The translations under genes and the position numbers were made by a program. This document shows positions 52,355-60,397 of a DNA stretch of 64,000 nt, in pieces. Position 1 is the first letter of the stretch. Each line of letters starts with the position of its first letter. The stretch is from Burkholderiaceae bacterium (GTDB lineage: Bacteria > Pseudomonadota > Gammaproteobacteria > Burkholderiales > Burkholderiaceae_C): assembly GCA_024235955.1 (NCBI GenBank), contig JACKLJ010000002.1:682001-746000 (forward strand), written 5' to 3'. Under the pieces are notes generated by a model. It did not search any database. It was not told the DNA's origin and saw nothing but the letters and a program-made list of their open reading frames with translations.

Positions 52355-53593
52355 TCAGCGCTGGCCGGCCGGCGGTGCGTCCTGCAAGCCCTGAAACCGG
52401 GCGAACCAGTCGCGCACATGCTCGACTTCAGCGGTGGTGATGCAGGCCTTGGGCGCGGGCTGCCCGCGGGCGGCCCAATAGCGGCGGTAGTCGGCGCTCT
52501 GATAGGGATCGACCACCACGTAGCCCGCACGTTCCGCACAGGTGGCCTTGTCGTCGCAGTCACGCCAGGTGGCGCCGTAGATCACTCGACCATCCATGGT
52601 GATGCCGGGGAAGGCGCTGGCCAGCACGTGGTTGCGGGCATTGGCGAGTCGCAAGGTCTGCCTTGTCTGGCGATCGAAGACATAGACGCTGCCGAAGTCG
52701 CTGTAGGTCAGCCAGGCCGGCGCGCCGTCGCGTGGAAAGCCGAACACGGCCTTGCCGGGGGACATGCCCAGATCGGCCCGTAGATCACACGACGGTGCAT
52801 CGCCCGCCCCGGCCGGCGCAAGGCCATAGACGCGCATGGTGGGCCGCCCTCTGGCGGGCACCTGCGGAATGGCAGAGAACTCGCGCCCGTCCACCGAAAT
52901 CATCGGCAGGGCGTAGACGTCGCCATCGGTGGCCACGCGCTCGCTGCAGATGAATTGCGCACCGGTGCTGTTCAGCACGTGCGCCTGGCGGCCGTCGTCG
53001 GCCACGCGCACGGTTTCGATCTGCAGCGGGCCGACGCCCTGGCGATCAGGGTCAGCGCTCTGCGGCCAGCTGAGTGACCGGATGCGTACAGGCTCGGAAT
53101 CGCCAGTCGCCGCGGGCTGCGCCAATGCCTTTTCCGCTGGACCCTGCACCAGCTCCGACGCCGCGGCATAGAAACCCGTCATGCCGGCCTTGAACAGCGG
53201 CTTGGCGTTACGCTGGCGCGCCAGCACGTCCTTGAAGCGGTAGTGCTCACCGTTCACATCGACCAGGTAGCGCCAGGTGCCCTGCACCGGAAACGCCTCG
53301 TTGGAAAACGGCGTCTGATAGGCCTTGACCGGTCCATTGCCGCTGGCCGGCAGCTCCATCAGGCTCACCTTGCCCAGCAACGCACCGGAATAGGAGCGGA
53401 GAATGAATCGGCCGTCCGGGCTGATGCGCTCGTAGGTGCCGAGCGCGGCTGTGCCATTGTCATCGCGCCCCACGACGGAAGCATCGAGCGGCAGATAGCT
53501 GATGGGTGAGATGCACGCTTGGCCGTCCGCCGCATGGGAACCAGCCATCATCAGGTACAGCAAAGGCCAGAGGCAGCGTTTGACCGTCCTCAT
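52355..53593 (-). CDS. Exported protein of unknown function, beta-rich
   Basis: 412 residues with a cleavable signal peptide (MRTVKRCLWPLLYLMMAGSHAADGQA). The mature part is rich in short beta segments and turns: YERISPDGRFILRSYSG, GTWRYLVDVNGEHYRFKDV, SVYVFDRQTRQTLRLANARNHVLASAFPGITMDGRVIYGATWRDCDDKATC. Patterns of type SPDGRFIL are seen in beta-propellers (WD40-like, TolB-like), which is my best structural guess. Cys residues are paired and suggest disulfides in the periplasm. The start overlaps the stop of the next gene upstream (53590-54102), so the two form an operon. No function assigned. Confidence 0.75.
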   Translation of the reverse strand: MRTVKRCLWPLLYLMMAGSHAADGQACISPISYLPLDASVVGRDDNGTAALGTYERISPDGRFILRSYSGALLGKVSLMELPASGNGPVKAYQTPFSNEAFPVQGTWRYLVDVNGEHYRFKDVLARQRNAKPLFKAGMTGFYAAASELVQGPAEKALAQPAATGDSEPVRIRSLSWPQSADPDRQGVGPLQIETVRVADDGRQAHVLNSTGAQFICSERVATDGDVYALPMISVDGREFSAIPQVPARGRPTMRVYGLAPAGAGDAPSCDLRADLGMSPGKAVFGFPRDGAPAWLTYSDFGSVYVFDRQTRQTLRLANARNHVLASAFPGITMDGRVIYGATWRDCDDKATCAERAGYVVVDPYQSADYRRYWAARGQPAPKACITTAEVEHVRDWFARFQGLQDAPPAGQR

Positions 53594-54102
53594 GGTCTGG
53601 AACCTTGGCGTCGAATGGGTCCGGAGGCGCAGCCGGGCAGTTCGCCAACACGCTGGCGCAACACCGCCGTCCAGGCAATATCCGGCATCACGCCCAACAC
53701 GGGTGCCGGATGAATGACCCGACCACACTTGACAAGTGCCGCCGGGGCATGGTTCATGGCATGATGGGTTTTGAAGGTTCGCAAGGTCTGCGCATCCGGC
53801 GCCTCGACAGCGGCCAGGGCATCGAAACCATCGACCCGCGTGGCAGCCTCCCATTCGGGCTTCGGCACCCGCGGATCGCGGAAAACCTGTACGTCAAAAC
53901 CGGCCGCTTGTGCCGCGCCGGCCATGCGAGGCCATTCGTGGATCGAGTAAGCCATGCGCGGCGACAGCATGACCAGGATCATGGGGCGCGCTCCCCCAGC
54001 CTCCAGACCCATCTTCGCCTCTACCCCCTGGAGCGCCGCCAGCAACATGAGGCCAAGAGTCGAGACGGCCGTCCTCCAGCCCACCACACGCCTCCGGCTC
54101 AT
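53590..54102 (-). CDS. Exported protein of unknown function, first of a coupled pair
   Basis: 170 residues from the ATG at 54102. A signal peptide (MSRRRVVGWRTAVSTLGLMLLAALQGVEA) precedes a small alpha/beta domain: RPMILVMLSPRMAYSIHEWPRMAGAAQAAGFDVQVFRDPRVPKPEWEAATRVDGFDALAAV. The IDP-like motif ILVMLSP-MAYS followed by a helix suggests a Rossmann-like or periplasmic-binding-like subdomain. It overlaps the 412-residue protein gene by four bases. I recognise no family. Confidence 0.7.
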   Translation of the reverse strand: MSRRRVVGWRTAVSTLGLMLLAALQGVEAKMGLEAGGARPMILVMLSPRMAYSIHEWPRMAGAAQAAGFDVQVFRDPRVPKPEWEAATRVDGFDALAAVEAPDAQTLRTFKTHHAMNHAPAALVKCGRVIHPAPVLGVMPDIAWTAVLRQRVGELPGCASGPIRRQGSRP

Positions 54103-54134
54103 ATTGACAACCACCAATTTGGCCACTCAAGACG

Positions 54135-54170
54135 CAAAAAAGCCCTGAGAGCTTGCCGCTCCCAGGGCTT
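54135..54170 (-). terminator. Terminator of the ompA-like gene
   Basis: Minus-strand AAGCCCTGGGAGCGGC...CTCTCAGGGCTTTTTTG: a stem with a T run, 35 bases after the stop. Confidence 0.8.
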
Positions 54171-54203
54171 GATCAGTATCTCGGCTACGGAAACCGCGAT
54201 GAC

Positions 54204-54851
54204 TTAGTTGGCGCGGGTGCCGACCACTTCGATTTCCACGCGACGGTTCTTGGCGCGGCCTTCGGCGGTGCGGTTGTCAGCGATCGGCTGGCTCTCGCCC
54301 TTGCCTTCGGTGTAGATGCGGTTGCGCTCAACACCCTTGGACACCAGATAAGCCTTCACGGCCTCGGCGCGACGCACCGACAGTTTCTGGTTGTAGGCGG
54401 CGGAACCGATCGAATCGGTATGGCCGACGGCGATGATCACTTCCAGGTTGATGCCCTTGATCTTGCCGACCAGATCGTCCAGCTTGGCCTTGCCTTCGGG
54501 CTTCAGCACGGACTTGTCGAAGTCGAAGAAGGCGTCGGCAGCGTAGGTCACCTTGCTGGCAGCCACCGGAGCGGGCGCAGGGGCAGGAGCCGGAGCAGCG
54601 GCGGCAGGAGCGGGAGCAGCGGCGGCAGGAGCGGGAGCCGGAGCAGCCAGAGCACCATCACAGCCAGGAGCGGCGGTGGCGGGCGTCCAGTAGGCATCGC
54701 GCCAGCACAGTTCGTTGGTGCCGTTCTTCCAGATCAGGTTGCCATGGCCATTGCGCCAGTTGTCCGAGTTGATCGTCGAACCAGATGCGAAGGCGGAGCC
54801 GGCCACGGTTGCGACAGCGAACATGATCGCTACTTTGTTCAGTTTCTTCAT
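54204..54851 (-). CDS. ompA: OmpA-family outer-membrane protein
   Basis: 215 residues: signal peptide (MKKLNKVAIMFAVATVAGSAFA), a short N-domain with WRNGHGNLIWKNGTNELCWRDAYWTPATAAPGCDG (the beta-poor N-domain common in Burkholderiales OmpA proteins), an Ala/Pro linker of repeated APAPAAAA units, and an OmpA-like peptidoglycan-binding domain (about 105-215, FFDFDKSVLKPEGKAKLDDLV, IAVGHTDSIGSAAYNQKLSVRRAEAV, NRRVEIEVVG). Strong ribosome site AGGAG. The 5' leader contains a hairpin with a T run. Divergent from gyrA. Confidence 0.93.
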   Translation of the reverse strand: MKKLNKVAIMFAVATVAGSAFASGSTINSDNWRNGHGNLIWKNGTNELCWRDAYWTPATAAPGCDGALAAPAPAPAAAAPAPAAAAPAPAPAPAPVAASKVTYAADAFFDFDKSVLKPEGKAKLDDLVGKIKGINLEVIIAVGHTDSIGSAAYNQKLSVRRAEAVKAYLVSKGVERNRIYTEGKGESQPIADNRTAEGRAKNRRVEIEVVGTRAN

Positions 54852-54869
54852 GGTTCTCCTCATGGGAAA

Positions 54870-54891
54870 AAAGCCGCAGCCGGGCTGCGAG
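54870..54891 (-). promoter_or_regulatory. Hairpin plus T run in the ompA leader
   Basis: Minus-strand CGCAG-CCCGG-CTGCG then GCTTTTTTCCC, ending about 10 bases before the ribosome site of ompA. Looks like a small attenuator or a stability hairpin. Confidence 0.4.
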
Positions 54892-55085
54892 GAATCGGAC
54901 GCTTCAAGTGACCACCACCGAAAACGTTGCATTGATTGTGCCACACGGAATCCGGCAAACCGGGCCCGCCAAGGCCTCCGGCCGTCAGACAAAGCCGGTT
55001 TTGGGGGCTTATGTTGCTTTGGTGCGACAAGGCGAAGCGCATAAAATCGCCAGCTTTTGACGGGCTCGGGCCTCACTAACTATTT

Positions 55086-57746
55086 ATGTCGTCTTTCGCC
55101 AAAGAAACACTCCCTATCAGCCTGGAAGAGGAGATGCGGCGAAGCTATCTCGATTACGCCATGAGCGTGATCGTCGGCCGAGCCCTGCCCGATGCCCGGG
55201 ATGGCCTCAAACCGGTGCACCGGCGCGTGCTGTATTCGATGCACGAGGCCAACAACGTCTGGAACCGCCCATATGTGAAATGCGCGCGCGTGGTAGGTGA
55301 CGTGCTGGGCCGCTTCCATCCGCACGGCGATTCGGCAACCTACGAGGCGCTGGTGCGCATGGCGCAGGATTTCTCGCTGCGCCACCCTCTGATCGACGGT
55401 CAGGGCAACTTCGGCTCGGTGGATGGCGACAACGCCGCCGCCTACCGGTACACGGAGTGCCGGCTGGAGAAGATTTCCTCGGAGATCCTGGCCGACATCG
55501 ACAAACAGACCGTCGACATGGTGCCCAATTACGACGGCAAGGAGCTGGAGCCCACCGTCCTGCCGACGCGGCTGCCCAACCTGCTGATCAACGGTTCGGG
55601 TGGCATCGCGGTCGGCATGGCCACCAACATCCCACCGCACAACCTCAACGAGGTGGTCGACGCGTGCCTGCACCTGCTGAACCACCCGGAAGCCTCGATC
55701 GACGAGCTGATGGAGATCGTGCCGGCGCCGGACTTCCCCACCGCCGGCATCATCCACGGCATCCAGGGCGTGCGCGAGGGCTACCGCACCGGCCGCGGGC
55801 GCGTGGTGATGCGAGCCAAGTGCCATTTCGAAGACATCGACAAGGGCCAGCGCCAGGCCATCGTGGTGGACGAGCTTCCCTACCAGGTCAACAAGAAGAC
55901 GCTGCAGGAGCGCATGGCCGAGCTGGTGCACGAAAAGAAGATCGAGGGCATCAGCCACATCCAGGACGAGTCCGACAAGTCGGGCATGCGCCTGGTGATC
56001 GAGCTCAAGCGCGGCGAGGTGCCCGAGGTCGTCCTCAACAACCTCTACAAGCAGACGCAGCTGCAGGACACCTTCGGCATCAACATGGTGGCGCTGGTCG
56101 ATGGCCAACCGAAGCTGTGCAACCTCAGAGAGTTGCTGCAGGTGTTCCTGCAGCACCGCCGCGAGGTGGTCACCCGCCGCACGGTGTTCGACCTGCGCAA
56201 GGCGCGCGACCGCGGCCACGTGCTGGAAGGCCTGGCGGTGGCGCTGGCCAACATCGACGAATTCATCCGCATCATCCGCGAATCCCCCACCCCGCCGGTC
56301 GCCAAGGCCGAACTGATGGCGCGCAGTTGGGACAGCCAGCTGGTGCGCGAGATGCTGACCCGCACGCGCGAAGACGGCGCCACCGTCAGCGCCGACGACT
56401 ACCGCCCCGAGAGCCTGCCGCGCGAATACGGCTTGCAGAGCGAGGGCCTCTACCGGCTTTCGGACACGCAGGCGCAGGAAATCCTGCAGATGCGCCTGCA
56501 GCGCCTGACCGGGCTGGAGCAGGACAAGATCGTCGCCGAATACAAGGATGTGATGGCCGAGATCGAGGATCTGCTCGACATCCTGGCCAAGCCGGCGCGC
56601 GTGTCCACCATCATTGGCGACGAGCTGACCGCGCTCAAGACCGAGTTCGGCCAGACCAAGGAAGGCGTGCGCCGCTCCACCATCGAACACAATGCCCAGG
56701 ATCTGGCCACCGAAGACCTGATCGCACCCACCGACATGGTGGTCACGCTCAGCCACACGGGCTATATCAAGAGCCAGCCGCTATCCGAATACCGGGCGCA
56801 AAAGCGTGGCGGCCGTGGCAAACAAGCCACCGCCACCAAGGAAGACGACTGGATCGATCAGCTCTTCATCGCCAACACGCACGAGTACATGCTGTGCTTC
56901 TCCAACCGCGGCCGGCTGTACTGGCTGAAGGTCTGGGAAGTGCCGGCGGGCTCGCGCGGATCGCGCGGGCGCCCCATCGTGAACATGTTCCCGTTGGAAG
57001 AAGGCGAGAAGATCAACGTGGTGCTGCCGCTCACCGGCGCGGCCAGCCAGTTCCCCGAAGACCGCTACGTCTTCATGGCAACATCCATGGGCACGGTCAA
57101 GAAGACGCCGCTGTCGGACTTCAGCAACCCGCGCAAGGCGGGCATCATCGCTGTGGGCCTGGACGACGGTGACTACCTGATCGGCGCTGCGCTGACGGAT
57201 GGCGCGCATGATGTGATGCTGTTCTCCGATGGTGGCAAGGCCGTGCGCTTCGACGAGAACGACGTGCGCCCGATGGGCCGCAACGCGCGCGGCGTGCGAG
57301 GCATGCAACTGGAGGAAGGTCAAAACCTGATCGCCATGCTGGTGGCCGACGCCAATGCGGGCGCCGACACCTCCGACCCGAACGCCCGCAACAGCGTGCT
57401 GACTGCCACCGAAAATGGTTACGGAAAGCGCACCAACATTACCGAATACACACGTCACGGCCGCGGCACCAAGGGCATGATCGCGATCCAGCAGAGCGAA
57501 CGCAACGGCAAGGTCGTTGCCGCGACGCTGGTCGGCCCCGAGGACGAGATCATGCTCATCACCGACAAGGGTGTGCTGGTCCGTACCCGCGTGGCCGAAA
57601 TCCGTGAACTCGGCCGCGCGACGCAAGGCGTTACCCTCATCGCGCTGGACGACGGCGCGCAACTCAGCGGCCTGCAACGCATCGTGGAAAACGATGCATC
57701 TGCCGGCGCAGCCGACGACCCTTCCAACGAATCCCCAACGGAGTAA
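55086..57746 (+). CDS. gyrA: DNA gyrase subunit A
   Basis: Breakage-reunion subunit of gyrase, 886 residues. The catalytic Tyr122 lies in AAAYRYTE; the quinolone-determining loop HPHGDSATYEALVRMAQ (78-94) has Ser83 but Glu at 87. Winged-helix, tower and coiled-coil follow, then the C-terminal beta-pinwheel starts with the GyrA box QKRGGRGK (about 567) and contains repeats such as GRLYWLKVWEVP, ATSMGTVKKTPLSDF, GYGKRTNITEY, DKGVLVRTRVAEI. A DUF2059 gene starts 3 bases after its stop. Confidence 0.97.
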   Translation: MSSFAKETLPISLEEEMRRSYLDYAMSVIVGRALPDARDGLKPVHRRVLYSMHEANNVWNRPYVKCARVVGDVLGRFHPHGDSATYEALVRMAQDFSLRHPLIDGQGNFGSVDGDNAAAYRYTECRLEKISSEILADIDKQTVDMVPNYDGKELEPTVLPTRLPNLLINGSGGIAVGMATNIPPHNLNEVVDACLHLLNHPEASIDELMEIVPAPDFPTAGIIHGIQGVREGYRTGRGRVVMRAKCHFEDIDKGQRQAIVVDELPYQVNKKTLQERMAELVHEKKIEGISHIQDESDKSGMRLVIELKRGEVPEVVLNNLYKQTQLQDTFGINMVALVDGQPKLCNLRELLQVFLQHRREVVTRRTVFDLRKARDRGHVLEGLAVALANIDEFIRIIRESPTPPVAKAELMARSWDSQLVREMLTRTREDGATVSADDYRPESLPREYGLQSEGLYRLSDTQAQEILQMRLQRLTGLEQDKIVAEYKDVMAEIEDLLDILAKPARVSTIIGDELTALKTEFGQTKEGVRRSTIEHNAQDLATEDLIAPTDMVVTLSHTGYIKSQPLSEYRAQKRGGRGKQATATKEDDWIDQLFIANTHEYMLCFSNRGRLYWLKVWEVPAGSRGSRGRPIVNMFPLEEGEKINVVLPLTGAASQFPEDRYVFMATSMGTVKKTPLSDFSNPRKAGIIAVGLDDGDYLIGAALTDGAHDVMLFSDGGKAVRFDENDVRPMGRNARGVRGMQLEEGQNLIAMLVADANAGADTSDPNARNSVLTATENGYGKRTNITEYTRHGRGTKGMIAIQQSERNGKVVAATLVGPEDEIMLITDKGVLVRTRVAEIRELGRATQGVTLIALDDGAQLSGLQRIVENDASAGAADDPSNESPTE

Positions 57747-57749
57747 ACC

Positions 57750-58322
57750 TTGAATCCGATCCTGAACCGCATCTCGATTGCTACTCTTTTAGTAGCTGCC
57801 TGCGCCCTGCCCTTGGGGGCTGCAGCCCAAAACAGTGATAACAAGCGGGCACTGGCCGTCAAGCTGGCGCAGATCCAGCAGAAGAACGACGGCGACGCCA
57901 TGGCCGAGCAACTCACCGCCAGCGCGGTGCAGCCGCTGATCGCCGACTGGTCTCAGAAACTGGACGAAAGCGTGCCACCTGCCAAGCAGAAGGACGTGCG
58001 CGACAAGCTGGACCAGGAGCTGAAGAAGTTCTCGGAAAGCACCTTCAAGACGATCCAGGGACAAACCAGCAAGGGCGCCGAAGCGGCCCTGGTGCCAATC
58101 TTCATGGAGAAGCTCTCCGAGGACGAGCTCAAGACCATCATCGCGTACCTGGAATCACCGGCTGCGGCCAAGTTCCAGTCGCTGGGACCGGACGCCACCA
58201 ACGCGTGGGCCAAGAAGGTGATCGACGCCACACGCCCGTCGGTGAAGAGTGGTGCCGACAGCTTCAATGCCGCCGCGGCCAGGATCGTCGGTGCATCCGG
58301 CGGCGCCAACGGCAAGAAGTAA
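57750..58322 (+). CDS. DUF2059-domain exported protein with signal peptide derived from repeat A
   Basis: 190 residues from a TTG start with GGAG about seven bases upstream. Signal peptide MNPILNRISIATLLVAACALPLGAAAQ, whose hydrophobic core (about residues 10-28) is encoded by a repeat A copy. The mature part is helical and matches the DUF2059 layout: VQPLIADWSQKLDESVPPAKQKDVRDKLDQELKKFSESTF, EDELKTIIAYLESPAAAKFQSLGPDA. Periplasmic, unknown function. The position between gyrA and pheA is held by serC in many relatives. Confidence 0.85.
   Translation: MNPILNRISIATLLVAACALPLGAAAQNSDNKRALAVKLAQIQQKNDGDAMAEQLTASAVQPLIADWSQKLDESVPPAKQKDVRDKLDQELKKFSESTFKTIQGQTSKGAEAALVPIFMEKLSEDELKTIIAYLESPAAAKFQSLGPDATNAWAKKVIDATRPSVKSGADSFNAAAARIVGASGGANGKK
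57778..57832 (+). repeat. Repeat A, copy 15, encoding a signal peptide core
   Basis: AGTAGCTGCCTGCGCCCTGCC followed by GGGGGCTGCAGCCCAA. Compared with copy 1 (GCTCTTTTTATAATAGCTGCC, then GGCTGCAGCCC), it is in frame and gives the VAACALPLGAA segment. Confidence 0.8.
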
Positions 58323-58407
58323 GGCCCCTTCCGCAGCGCTTCGGGGCGGGTTTCTGCCCCGGTCCGTGCGCTGCCCCGTCACGCGCCCCAGTTAGCATCG
58401 GCCCACC

Positions 58408-59514
58408 ATGAGTGTCTCTCCCCAGCAATCCGAGGAACTGGCGCGGCTGCGCGTGCGCATCGACGCGCTGGACGCCCAGTTGCTCTCCTTGCTGAACGAG
58501 CGCGCCCGGGTCGCCGAGGAAGTGGGTGAACTGAAGCGGCGCGAAGGCACGCCGTTCTTCCGCCCTGATCGCGTGGCGCAGGTCATCGCCAAGGTACAGA
58601 AGGAAAACCCCGGGCCGCTGCTCAACCAGCATGTGGCCGCCATCTGGCGCGAGATCATGTCTGCCTGCCTGGCGCTGGAAGTGCCGCAGCGCGTGGCCGT
58701 ACTGGGACCGCAGGGCACCTTCTGCGAGCAGGCCGCCATCGAGTACTTCGGCAGCGCCGCCAACCTGATCTACTGCAACAGCTTTGACGAAGTCTTCCAC
58801 GCCACGGCTGCCGGCACGGCGCAGTTCGGCGTGGTCGGCATGGAGAACTCCACCGAAGGGGTGGTGGCACGCTCGTTCGATCTGTTCCTGCACTCACCGG
58901 TCCACGCCGTGGGTGAAGTCAGCCTGCAGGTGCGCTTCAACCTGATGCGACAGACCGACGACCTGCAGGGCGTAGAGGTGGTCATGGGCCACCCCCAGGC
59001 GCTGATGCAATGCCAGGGCTGGCTCAACGAACATCTGCCAAAGGCCGAGCGGCGCGCCGTATCGAGCAACGCGGAAGGCGCGCGCTTGGCCGCCACCAAC
59101 CCGGCGTGGGCCGCACTGGCCAGCGAGCGAGCGGCCGCGCAGTTCGGGCTGCATATCGTCGCCCATGCGATTCAGGACGAAGCCCACAACCGCACGCGCT
59201 TCGCCATCATCTGCCTGCCGCAGACCTTGGCCATGCCCGAACCCACGGGTCACGATTGCACCAGCCTGGTACTTTCGGTGCCCAACAAGGCCGGCTCCGT
59301 CCACGACATGCTGACACCGTTAAAAAAGCACGGTGTCTCCATGACCCGCTTCGAATCGCGCCCGGCCAAGTCAGGCAAATGGGAATACTATTTTTATATT
59401 GACCTCCAGGGTCACCCCTCGCAGCCCCATGTGGCTGCCGCGCTGGAGGAGCTGAAATCCATCTGCGCGTTCTACAAGGTGCTGGGCGCCTACCCCTTGG
59501 GACACGATGTTTGA
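58408..59514 (+). CDS. pheA: Bifunctional chorismate mutase / prephenate dehydratase
   Basis: Two steps from chorismate to phenylpyruvate. 368 residues: AroQ-type chorismate mutase (about 8-90, LARLRVRIDALDAQLLSLLNERARVAEEVGELKRREGTPFFRPDR), dehydratase domain (about 96-270, LGPQGTFCEQAAIEYFG, VGMENSTEGVVARSFDL, HNRTRFAII with the catalytic TRF) and a C-terminal ACT domain for Phe feedback (about 282-360, LVLSVPNKAGSVHDML, MTRFESRPAKSGKWEYYFYIDLQGH). tyrA starts eight bases before its end. Confidence 0.95.
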   Translation: MSVSPQQSEELARLRVRIDALDAQLLSLLNERARVAEEVGELKRREGTPFFRPDRVAQVIAKVQKENPGPLLNQHVAAIWREIMSACLALEVPQRVAVLGPQGTFCEQAAIEYFGSAANLIYCNSFDEVFHATAAGTAQFGVVGMENSTEGVVARSFDLFLHSPVHAVGEVSLQVRFNLMRQTDDLQGVEVVMGHPQALMQCQGWLNEHLPKAERRAVSSNAEGARLAATNPAWAALASERAAAQFGLHIVAHAIQDEAHNRTRFAIICLPQTLAMPEPTGHDCTSLVLSVPNKAGSVHDMLTPLKKHGVSMTRFESRPAKSGKWEYYFYIDLQGHPSQPHVAAALEELKSICAFYKVLGAYPLGHDV

Positions 59515-60382
59515 ACAACTGGGTCTGATCGGCTGCGGCCTGATGGGCGGCTCGTTCGCGCTTGCGCTCAAGCGCGCGGGACTGGTGCGCCGTGTCGTGG
59601 GCTACAGCAAGTCGCCCTCCACCACCGAGCGCGCACGCCAGCTTGGCGTGATCGACGTCGAGGCCCCGTCGGCCCTCCTGGCAGTCTCCGGGGCCGATCT
59701 GGTGATGCTGGCGGTGCCGGTGGCGGCGACCGAGTCCACGCTCAAGGCGATCCGCCACCTGATCAACCCTGGCATGCTGATCGTTGACGTCGGCTCGACC
59801 AAGCGCGATGTGGTCGACGCTGCCCGCCGGGCCCTCAAGCAGGACATGGAGATGTTCGTGCCCTGCCACCCGATCGCCGGGCGCGAGGTTTCGGGTGTAG
59901 AGAACGCCGATCCGCGGCTGTACCACGATCGTCAGGTCATCATCACCCCGATCGAGCGCACCGCGCAGGCCAAGGTCGACCAGGCCAGCCAGCTGTGGAA
60001 GGCGCTGGGCAGCGACGTGGTGATCATGAGCCCCCAGGAGCACGACGCCGCTTTCGCCGCCGTCAGCCACCTGCCGCACATGCTGGCCTTCGCCCTGATG
60101 AACAGCCTCGCCTCGCAACCGGAAGGCGACAAGTACCTGAAGCTGGCCGGGCCTGGCTTTCGCGATTTCAGCCGCATCGCCGCCAGTGACCCGAAGATGT
60201 GGCGCGACGTGCTGATTGCCAACCGCGAGGAGCTGGGCGTCCAGATGCAGCACCTGCAGCGGGCCCTGTCGGCGCTGGACAAGCTGATCGCGGAAGGCCG
60301 CGCGGACGAACTGGAGCGCCTGATCAACCGGGCCAGCCATGCGCGCGCCAACTGGCGCCTGCGGCCAGGCGCACCGGCCTGA
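59507..60382 (+). CDS. tyrA: Prephenate dehydrogenase
   Basis: NAD(P)-dependent oxidative decarboxylation of prephenate to 4-hydroxyphenylpyruvate for tyrosine. 291 residues: Rossmann motif LGLIGCGLMGGSFALALKRAG, VDVGSTKRDVV, the catalytic His region VPCHPIAGREVSGVENADPRLY, then ISHLPHML-type AVSHLPHMLAFAL and GFRDFSRIAASDPKMWRDV. No ACT domain, so feedback must be by other residues. Overlaps pheA by eight bases; aroA-cmk follows after 15. Confidence 0.94.
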   Translation: MFEQLGLIGCGLMGGSFALALKRAGLVRRVVGYSKSPSTTERARQLGVIDVEAPSALLAVSGADLVMLAVPVAATESTLKAIRHLINPGMLIVDVGSTKRDVVDAARRALKQDMEMFVPCHPIAGREVSGVENADPRLYHDRQVIITPIERTAQAKVDQASQLWKALGSDVVIMSPQEHDAAFAAVSHLPHMLAFALMNSLASQPEGDKYLKLAGPGFRDFSRIAASDPKMWRDVLIANREELGVQMQHLQRALSALDKLIAEGRADELERLINRASHARANWRLRPGAPA

Positions 60383-60397
60383 GAAGGCCGGTGCCGC

